From NCBI GenBank assembly GCA_949127685.1, contig CASBPW010000081.1, positions 1 through 10,902 on the forward strand: a DNA stretch of 10,902 nucleotides. Direction: 5' to 3'. The stretch is from Candidatus Sivonenia alaskensis PMM_0068 (GTDB taxonomy: Bacteria; Cyanobacteriota; Cyanobacteriia; Gloeobacterales; PMM-0068). A model generated the notes under the pieces. That model worked only from the letters and a program-made list of their open reading frames with translations. It ran no database searches and was not told the origin of the DNA. The stretch's first letter is position 1. Each line of letters starts with the position of its first letter. Positions 1 through 5,718 of this stretch are shown piece after piece. A program made the translations under genes and the position numbers.

Positions 1-153
1 AGGCTTTTGAAATTCACTGCAATAGACGGTAAAGGCGCTGAGAACATCATTACGAAGTAAGTATCGCTTAGAGAGTGTCCGCAATGAACTCAAAAACTGG
101 CGCAAATCTGTTCGGTCATCCCCAGATAAAACGGTCTGAATTAGTTCATACAT
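1..153 (-). CDS. susA: Sucrose synthase, N-terminal part (cut by the left edge)
   Basis: Sucrose synthase reversibly converts sucrose and a nucleoside diphosphate to fructose and nucleotide-activated glucose in the cytoplasm. Only the first 51 codons are in the window; the gene runs off the left edge. The translation starts MYELIQTVLSGDDRTDLRQF and contains KRYLLRNDVLSAF, which matches from memory the conserved N-terminal regulatory region of cyanobacterial sucrose synthases (pattern DLRxFxxxLRxxxKxYLLRNDxL). The catalytic GT-B glycosyltransferase domains are outside the window. The ATG at 153 is supported by a strong Shine-Dalgarno AAGGAG five bases upstream on the minus strand. The gene points away from the long non-coding stretch at 154-721, which should therefore hold its promoter. 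A sucrose-phosphate synthase is less likely because its N-terminus differs. The reading is direct; the family call rests on recall of homologues. Confidence 0.8.
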   Translation of the reverse strand, partial: MYELIQTVLSGDDRTDLRQFLSSLRTLSKRYLLRNDVLSAFTVYCSEFQKP

Positions 154-158
154 CTTCA

Positions 159-164
159 CTCCTT
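159..164 (-). promoter_or_regulatory. Ribosome binding site of susA
   Basis: On the minus strand AAGGAG lies five bases before the ATG at 153. It is nearly the full anti-16S complement and fixes the start of this partial gene. Confidence 0.75.
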
Positions 165-354
165 AGCCATCATGACAACAGTACATAGATAATATTCAAG
201 ACCCTTTCTTCTAGCATTTAATTCCTAATTCAGGTAATTTGGTAAAATCACTGCAAAAAAGCAATATTTGACCATGAAAAATAAGGGGGTGATTAATTCA
301 GTCTGTCACTATATAGAGCATACGCTAAAACAAATTACTTAACAGGTGCGTTTT

Positions 355-392
355 TTGTTAACGGTCATGAAATTGTTAACACGATTGTAAAC
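355..392. repeat. Three TTGTTAAC-like words upstream of susA
   Basis: TTGTTAAC occurs at 355-362 and 373-380, and TTGTAAAC at 385-392. Start-to-start spacing is 18 and 12 bases. They lie about 200-240 bases before the susA start. Clustered identical words of this kind can be operator sites, but no regulator is identified and the region is AT-rich, so chance is possible. Confidence 0.4.
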
Positions 393-580
393 TGCTCGCA
401 AGCTAGGGAATTCATATTCTAGTAAAAATTCTAACTATTTAACTCTGCCTAGAGACTGATTGATCTCTGCAGTATTGTTTGCGATCAACCAAGAATAGTC
501 TAACTGAGTCTATTCCCCTGTATATCTTCTGACTTTTCCTACTAGGCCTAGAACCCTTACTATACATTGATTTCAGATCC

Positions 581-638
581 AAGGCTTATTGTCATTAGCT
601 TAGGCTTATTGACAAGCTATGACTAGACAATAAGGCTT
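581..638. repeat. Long imperfect inverted repeat (hairpin) downstream of proS
   Basis: The left arm 581-601 pairs with the right arm 614-638. Inner stem: GTCATTAGCTT (591-601) with AAGCTATGAC (614-623), ten pairs and one bulged base. Outer stem: AAGGCTTATT (581-590) with AATAAGGCTT (629-638), nine pairs and one mismatch, separated from the inner stem by a five-base bulge (624-628). The 12-base loop begins with AGGCTTATT, so the word AGGCTTATT occurs in the left arm (582-590) and again in the loop (602-610). There is no T-run beyond the hairpin on the minus strand, so it is not a standard intrinsic terminator of proS. It could be an mRNA 3'-end stabiliser, a REP-like or MITE-like repeat unit, or part of a small RNA. 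Confidence 0.6.
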
Positions 639-672
639 TCAGGCTGCGATATCAACTCCAGATTTATCCCTC

Positions 673-704
673 AAAAAGATAGTGGGAAAAGTCAGGTATA
701 TCTT
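673..704 (-). terminator. Weak terminator-like stem after proS
   Basis: Read on the minus strand, AAGATA (699-704) can pair with TATCTT (676-681) and is followed by T residues (673-677). It begins 18 bases past the proS stop. The stem is short and AT-rich with a 17-base loop, so its strength as a terminator is doubtful. Confidence 0.25.
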
Positions 705-721
705 GGGTTATCCAATCTAGC

Positions 722-2464
722 CTAGATAGTAGACAGTCTCTCTCTAAGAAACTTAAAAACTTCTTCAGGAGCTATTTTATGAAGTTCTCCTGACTTGCGG
801 TTTTTAATTTCCACCAAGCCATCCTTCAAGTCTCGACCAATCGTGACCCGATAGGGAATACCAATCAAGTCTGCATCCTTAAATTTGATACCGGCTCGCT
901 CATCTCGATCATCCAGCAGGGTCTCAATACCTTGGCTGGTGAGCTCTAGATAGAGTTTTTCTGCACAGGTGCGCTGTGCCTCTTCTGTTACGTTGGCAGG
1001 AACCAAAATGACGGTATAGGGCGCAATCGCTATCGGCCAAATTAAACCTGCTTCATCATGCCATGCATTCTGTTCAATCACAGCGGCGGGAACACGAGAA
1101 ATTCCAAGACCATAGCATCCCATGATCACGGGTTGAAGCTTCCCTTTTTCGTCAGAAAACTCTACTTTCATAGACTTGCTGTACTTGGTGCCTAGTTTAA
1201 AAATATGTCCAAGTTCAATGCCCCGTGCACTCATCAGTGGAGCATCGGTTGCCAGATGGCAAAAATCTCCTTCTTGCGCCGTATCGAGGTCTACTACCTG
1301 TGGCAGGGGATAATGAACATCCCATTGAGCATTGATAACTTGGTAGCCATTTTCATTAGCTCCGGTTGAAAAATGCGCCAGAGATTCTATGGTTTTATCG
1401 GCCCTACGGATACATTTCTCTATAGCTATATCGGGAGCTAAATAGCCAGGCTTGAGATTGGTTATTTCTAATACTTCTTCCTCTGTGGCCATCCGTAAAT
1501 CCAGGGCATCTAAATGATTTTTTAGCTTAGTTTCATTGACCTGACGGTCCCCCCGAATAGAAACGAGACAAGGCTTAGTTCCCCCTTTGCTAAAGGTGAT
1601 CATGTAGAGAACGTTTTTAACAATCTGAGTCAGGTCAATCTTTAAGAGCTTGGCTTGTTCTTCAACGGTTTTAATGCCTGGGGTAGCAACTTTTTGAAAA
1701 TCTCCAGGGTTTTCGTTAACGATGGCGTCGGGAGGAAAGGATAAAGCTTTTTCTACGTTGGCAGCATAGTCTGCCTGGTCGCAGTAGAGAATCGTATCCT
1801 CGCCAATATCCGCTAAAGCCATAAATTCATGGCTACCTGACCCCCCAATCGCTCCAGAGTCTGCTTCTACGGGCCGAAAATTTAACCCAATGCGCTTAAA
1901 TATCTGGGTATAGGCTTGATGCATCTGCCAGTAGGTTTTATCTAAACTCGCCTCAGAATCATGGAAAGAATAGCCATCTTTCATAATGAATTCCCGTGCC
2001 CGGATTAAACCAAAACGAGGCCTTTTTTCATTGCGGAATTTCGTCTGGATTTGATAGAGCTGAAAAGGCAACTGCCGATAGGAACTGAGCGTACCCCGCA
2101 CGAAATCACAGACGGCCTCTTCATGGGTGGGACCAAGGCCATATTCCCGAGTCCCGTCGCTCACCGTAAACATCGTGCCATCGCTGGTATAGACGGCCCA
2201 CCGTCCAGATTCCTGCCACATTTCAGCCGGGTGCAACTGAGGCAACAGACACTCCTGAGCACCGGTGGCATCCATCTCTTCGCGGACAATCCCTTGAATT
2301 TTTTCTAGGACCCTCAAGCACAAAGGCCCATAGGTATACAACCCAGCCGTCCCAAAGACAGGGCGGATGTATCCGGCCCTGAGCAAAAGTCGATGGCTAA
2401 TTGCTACGGCTTCGGCGGGTTCTTCGCGGAGCGTGAAGAAAAAACTTCCAGATAAACGGGTCAT
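722..2464 (-). CDS. proS: Proline--tRNA ligase (bacterial type, with editing insertion)
   Basis: This cytoplasmic enzyme charges tRNA-Pro with proline. From the ATG at 2464 the protein has 580 residues, normal for the bacterial form. Class II motifs are visible: the motif 1 region with REEMDATGAQE (62-71), GPTHEE (111-116), motif 2 with FRNEKRPRFGLIRAREF (143-159), the YbaK-like editing insertion (roughly 230-390, with VKNVLY and GDRQVN), motif 3 GCYGLGISR (449-457), and the C-terminal anticodon-binding domain (from about 480, APYTVILVP to LDDRDERAGIKFKDAD). The frame is open up to a GTG at 2575, but homologues begin at MTRLS-like sequence, and the longer start would leave one base before the divergent thiO-like gene, so 2464 is preferred. 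There is no clear Shine-Dalgarno. One oddity: the loop after RAGYIR (29-34) is about two residues longer than I recall for cyanobacterial ProS and reads PVFGTAGLYTYGP. Confidence 0.93.
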   Translation of the reverse strand: MTRLSGSFFFTLREEPAEAVAISHRLLLRAGYIRPVFGTAGLYTYGPLCLRVLEKIQGIVREEMDATGAQECLLPQLHPAEMWQESGRWAVYTSDGTMFTVSDGTREYGLGPTHEEAVCDFVRGTLSSYRQLPFQLYQIQTKFRNEKRPRFGLIRAREFIMKDGYSFHDSEASLDKTYWQMHQAYTQIFKRIGLNFRPVEADSGAIGGSGSHEFMALADIGEDTILYCDQADYAANVEKALSFPPDAIVNENPGDFQKVATPGIKTVEEQAKLLKIDLTQIVKNVLYMITFSKGGTKPCLVSIRGDRQVNETKLKNHLDALDLRMATEEEVLEITNLKPGYLAPDIAIEKCIRRADKTIESLAHFSTGANENGYQVINAQWDVHYPLPQVVDLDTAQEGDFCHLATDAPLMSARGIELGHIFKLGTKYSKSMKVEFSDEKGKLQPVIMGCYGLGISRVPAAVIEQNAWHDEAGLIWPIAIAPYTVILVPANVTEEAQRTCAEKLYLELTSQGIETLLDDRDERAGIKFKDADLIGIPYRVTIGRDLKDGLVEIKNRKSGELHKIAPEEVFKFLRERLSTI

Positions 2465-2576
2465 AGGCTGTTGATTCAAGGGCAAGGTTGATTCGACTAT
2501 CTTCACATAGACCTGTGAGCTGGATACAGTAGCGTCCTTTTTTGGATTAGGATAGTGGACCCTAGAAAATTGCACG

Positions 2577-3644
2577 ATGGACGTTTTGGTTTTGGGCGGA
2601 GGGGTGATTGGTTGCGCCGTTGCCTATTATCTGGCTCAGGCAGGAGCAACGGTTACCCTTTTGGAGCGGGACACCTGTGCTCGCCATGCATCGGGAGCCG
2701 CCGCAGGAATCCTGGACCCGTTCCATATCGAACGTCCAGTAAGAAACTGGGCCGAAGCTAGCCTCAACTTATTTGGCCCAGTTTGCGCACAAATTAAAGA
2801 AGTAACCGGTATAGACCCCCTCTACGACCCCAATATTCGAAAAATCTCGGTTTCCTACGAATCTTCCCCGAAACTTTCCCATGAACTTTTAGAGGAAGGC
2901 CTTGAAAAGCTCTCTTTGCAAGAAGCATTAGCCCTTGTCCCCCAACTCAACCCCGATATAGACCACGCAGTGTTGTATCCTCCGGTTCCTTGTTTGGATG
3001 CCAAACGATATACCCAGGGCCTTGCCAAGCTGATTACCAGCCTGGGCGTCCAGGTTCTAGAAAACACGCAGGTAGACCAGTTATTGATCCAGCAGGAAAG
3101 AGTGGTCGGAGTTCAGGCAGGAGATCAGACGTTCTATGCAGACCAAGTGGTGGACTGTACGGGAAGCTGGGCCGGGACCCTCACGCCGCTGGCAACTTCA
3201 ATTCGTCCGGCGCGGGGGCAAATCATCGTCATTCAGACACCTCCAAGTTGGCTCTCCCAGGTAGTTTATGCGCCAGGAGATACCTATTTAGGGCCCAAGC
3301 TTGATGGCCGTATTTTGCTGGGTAGTACGGTTGAAGATGCAGGCTATGACGAATCCGTAACCGTAGAAGGGGCCTTAGGGATACTGGCTCGTGCGACTAA
3401 AGCGGTTCCGGCCATCTCCCAATTTCCTTTGCTGGCCTATTGGGGAGGACTACGCCCTAGATCCAGGGATGATTTCCCCGTCATCGGTCCCCATCCAACC
3501 CTTAAAAATCTTTGGATAGCTACAGGACATTTCCGCAATGGGGTGATTCTGTCGCTGATTACGGGTCAGGAATTAGCTCCTTGGATTCTTCAAAATATAC
3601 CTTCATCATTACTGCTGAAAGACACAGTGCGCTCCGTTCCCTAG
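2577..3644 (+). CDS. thiO: Glycine oxidase / D-amino-acid oxidase-type FAD oxidoreductase (ThiO-like)
   Basis: ThiO oxidises glycine to iminoacetate for the thiazole ring of thiamine; relatives deaminate other amines. The 355-residue length fits stand-alone ThiO. The FAD-binding Rossmann loop GGGVIG is at residues 7-12, followed by an acidic second-strand end (LLERD) and GAAAGILDP, a typical DAO-family flavin contact. Conserved C-terminal parts are GGLRPRS (290-296) and ATGHFRNGV (315-323); R293 and R320 match the positions of substrate-binding arginines known in Bacillus ThiO. The ATG at 2577 leaves 112 bases to the divergent proS start, with no obvious ribosome site. The etfB gene follows 143 bases later on the same strand. 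Many cyanobacteria carry thiO fused to thiG; here it ends without a ThiG domain, and no thiamine gene is in view. The substrate is therefore uncertain, and another amine or amino acid oxidase or dehydrogenase of the DAO family is possible. Confidence 0.75.
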   Translation: MDVLVLGGGVIGCAVAYYLAQAGATVTLLERDTCARHASGAAAGILDPFHIERPVRNWAEASLNLFGPVCAQIKEVTGIDPLYDPNIRKISVSYESSPKLSHELLEEGLEKLSLQEALALVPQLNPDIDHAVLYPPVPCLDAKRYTQGLAKLITSLGVQVLENTQVDQLLIQQERVVGVQAGDQTFYADQVVDCTGSWAGTLTPLATSIRPARGQIIVIQTPPSWLSQVVYAPGDTYLGPKLDGRILLGSTVEDAGYDESVTVEGALGILARATKAVPAISQFPLLAYWGGLRPRSRDDFPVIGPHPTLKNLWIATGHFRNGVILSLITGQELAPWILQNIPSSLLLKDTVRSVP

Positions 3645-3787
3645 CAGTTCTTAGCGGTGTTTAATCTATCGCTATTGCCCACGATTTAAGCGCTCAAAAA
3701 TCTATAAACAAGTTAAAGATAAAGCCTATCTAAAGGGGATCAGCCTAGCATCAGAATGAAGGGCAGAATTTATCAAAAACCTATTAC

Positions 3788-4609
3788 ATGAATAGTTTTG
3801 TATTAATCAAGCAAGTGCCAGACCAAAGCGCTAAGGCTGGGGTGAATGCTGACGGTACCATCGACCGGGCCAAAGCAAAAAGAATGCTCAATCCGTTTGA
3901 TTGTTTTGCTTTAGAAGCAGCACTCCAGACAAAACGACTCTATGGAGCAACCGTTACGGCTATCACCATGGGGCCACCTCCTGCCATTGAAATTCTCTAT
4001 GAGGCCATTGCCCACGGAGTAGACCAGGCCGTACATTTATGTGACCGACGCTTAGCGGCTTCTGATACCTTGGCTACAGCCTATGCCCTCTACAATACGG
4101 TGCGTTACGCGGGTGATTTTGATCTCGTCTTCTGTGGTTTGCAGACCACCGATGGGGATACCGCCCAGGTGGGGCCTCAGTTAGCAGAACGACTCCAGGT
4201 TCCCCAGGTTACCTATTGCGAATCTTTTGAAATCCAGGGGGAGAAGCTGATCGCGCGTCGGGTTACCGAATCCGGGACCCAAGTGGTCCAATGTCCGCTT
4301 CCTGCCGTAGTCACCGTTGCCAACTCTGCGCATCGCCTTGCCTATAGAACCTTGCGGGGTGTGCAAAGAGTCCACCAACTCCAGCGGGATGAAGTCGAAC
4401 GCAATCAGGTCATCCAAACTGTTTCTCTGGATGATATCCAGGCAGACCCTGCCCGCTGTGGATTGAAAGGTTCACCCACCATTGTTGCCGCCACCGAAAA
4501 GGTAGGAGAAATCGGCGGTAAATGTGTGCTTTTCCAAGGAAAGCCGATAGAAGCTATGGTTTCTGACTTGTTAGCAGATATTTCTCTTGTAGAGCTCGTC
4601 CAACGTTAA
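3788..4609 (+). CDS. etfB: Electron transfer flavoprotein, beta subunit
   Basis: EtfB pairs with EtfA to form a soluble FAD-containing electron carrier. The 273-residue protein shows the ETF beta pattern: MNSFVLIKQVPDQS at the start, NPFDCFALEAAL (35-46), TAITMGPPPA (57-66), GLQTTDGDTAQVGP (117-130), NSAHR and TLRGVQ in the usual places of the recognition region, and GLKGSPTIV (225-233). The DGDTAQVGP loop (122-130) resembles that of NADH-using, bifurcating EtfB proteins of anaerobes more than the DDDxNQTG loop of mitochondrial-type EtfB. This suggests a second FAD rather than AMP, but the chemistry is inferred. It is first in the block; etfA starts 17 bases after its TAA-TAA tandem stop. The 143 bases upstream (3645-3787) contain no clear promoter or Shine-Dalgarno. 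Confidence 0.9.
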   Translation: MNSFVLIKQVPDQSAKAGVNADGTIDRAKAKRMLNPFDCFALEAALQTKRLYGATVTAITMGPPPAIEILYEAIAHGVDQAVHLCDRRLAASDTLATAYALYNTVRYAGDFDLVFCGLQTTDGDTAQVGPQLAERLQVPQVTYCESFEIQGEKLIARRVTESGTQVVQCPLPAVVTVANSAHRLAYRTLRGVQRVHQLQRDEVERNQVIQTVSLDDIQADPARCGLKGSPTIVAATEKVGEIGGKCVLFQGKPIEAMVSDLLADISLVELVQR

Positions 4610-4610
4610 T

Positions 4611-4617
4611 AAAGGTG
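4611..4617 (+). promoter_or_regulatory. Ribosome binding site deciding the etfA start
   Basis: AAAGGTG lies nine bases before the ATG at 4627. A GTG at 4615 could start the same frame, but it is the end of this Shine-Dalgarno-like sequence, and EtfA proteins usually begin a few residues before the VLIFAEQ strand. ATG 4627 is therefore the better start. Confidence 0.55.
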
Positions 4618-4626
4618 CCCCTTGTT

Positions 4627-5718
4627 ATGAAGCAGGTCCTAATCTTTGCGGAACAAACCGCTGGCGAACTCCGACCGGTTGCCCTAGAGCTCCTTGGCGC
4701 CGGACGCCAATTGGCTGATAAATTAGGGGCTTCCCTGAGCTGCGTGGTCATGGGTACCGCCATCGCCCACCTCCCCGCCGCCTTGATTGCAGCAGGGGCC
4801 GATTTAGTTTACCTAGCGGACAACCCAGCCTTAGAGACCTATCGAACCTTGCCTTACCGCAGGGTATTCATAGACCTGATTGCTTCTATGGAAGAGCCTC
4901 CCCACATTATTCTGTTGGGCTCAACGACAACGGGTAGAGATTTAGCTCCCCGCATTGCCGCTTATCTTGAGACTGGATTGACGGCCGATTGCACAGAGCT
5001 AGATATTGGTCCCTACGAGCATACGAGTGCGCAAGACCCCAGCAAAGTAGGTCTATACAAAAACTGCCTCTATGCTATCCGTCCAAGCTTTGGTGAATCT
5101 CTAAAAGCCCGGATTCTGGGTCCCTGGAAAAATCCACAAATGGCAACGGTTCGTCCAGGCGTGATGGTCGCACTGCCGAGGGATGCAACGCGCCAAGGCA
5201 CTGTTCAAGAGATCCCGGTGAATTTAAGCACGGAAGACCTAGGGCTTGTCGTGTTAGAGACCCTGAGAGCGGTTTCAGAAAGTGTAGAACTTGCCAAAGC
5301 CGATGTGATTGTGTCTGGTGGCTATGGGCTAGGTTCTACCGAAGGGTTTGTCCTGATGCATGAATTGGCCAGCTGCTTTGAAAATAGCGCCGTCGGCTCC
5401 TCGCGCAAAGCCGTAGATTCTGGTTGGATTGCCCATGCCCACCAAGTAGGTCAGACAGGGAAAACGGTCCGTCCCAAGCTCTACATTGCCTGTGGTATTT
5501 CTGGAGCGATTCAGCATCGGGTTGGCATGGATAAATCAGCCACGATTATTGCCATTAACCGCGATGCTTATGCTCCGATATTTAAGTTTGCGCACTTTGG
5601 CATTGTCGGTGATTTGTACCAGATCATTCCTGAGATGATTCAGCAATTAAAGCAAGGTTCTGTGCCCTCCAACTTTAGTAAGACAGGCGAAACCAATGTC
5701 CTCACCCATACGTTATGA
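4627..5718 (+). CDS. etfA: Electron transfer flavoprotein, alpha subunit
   Basis: EtfA holds the electron-carrying FAD of the ETF heterodimer. Starting at ATG 4627 it has 363 residues. The N-terminal domain begins MKQVLIFAEQ, and PQMATVRPGVM (170-180) marks the domain junction. The C-terminal FAD domain is fully recognisable: SGGYGLG (230-236), GSSRKAVDSGW (257-267), HQVGQTGKTVRPKLY (272-286), GISGAIQHRVGM (290-301), NRDAYAPIF (311-319) and GIVGDL (325-330). Between DCTELDI (121-127) and AIRPSFG (150-156) there is a segment, GPYEHTSAQDPSKVG and following, that seems longer than in EtfA proteins I remember, and the later GPWKNPQ replaces a more usual sequence. The last 23 bases overlap the oxidoreductase gene, which implies translational coupling. 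The three genes should be one transcript. Confidence 0.9.
   Translation: MKQVLIFAEQTAGELRPVALELLGAGRQLADKLGASLSCVVMGTAIAHLPAALIAAGADLVYLADNPALETYRTLPYRRVFIDLIASMEEPPHIILLGSTTTGRDLAPRIAAYLETGLTADCTELDIGPYEHTSAQDPSKVGLYKNCLYAIRPSFGESLKARILGPWKNPQMATVRPGVMVALPRDATRQGTVQEIPVNLSTEDLGLVVLETLRAVSESVELAKADVIVSGGYGLGSTEGFVLMHELASCFENSAVGSSRKAVDSGWIAHAHQVGQTGKTVRPKLYIACGISGAIQHRVGMDKSATIIAINRDAYAPIFKFAHFGIVGDLYQIIPEMIQQLKQGSVPSNFSKTGETNVLTHTL

Larger units (their letters stand above)
154..721. other. Non-coding stretch between susA and the 3' end of proS
   Basis: No reading frame here looks like a protein, and I see no tRNA or other recognisable RNA gene. It is more AT-rich than the genes around it. 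It should contain the susA promoter on the minus strand. Candidate -10 boxes on that strand are TATTAT (189-194) and TATATA (near 311-316), but neither has a convincing -35, so I do not call a promoter. Other structure: three TTGTTAAC-like words at 355-392, a perfect 10-bp palindrome CTAGGCCTAG at 542-551, a long hairpin at 581-638 and a weak terminator-like stem at 673-704. The last two lie just downstream of proS. Confidence 0.6.

Noticed and set aside
2051..2308. Plus-strand frame of 85 codons inside proS
   Set aside because: It is antisense to conserved ProS sequence, with no ribosome site and no protein-like pattern.
2465..2575. N-terminal extension of ProS to a GTG at 2575
   Set aside because: The 37 extra residues do not match the family, and the longer start would leave only one base to the divergent ATG at 2577.
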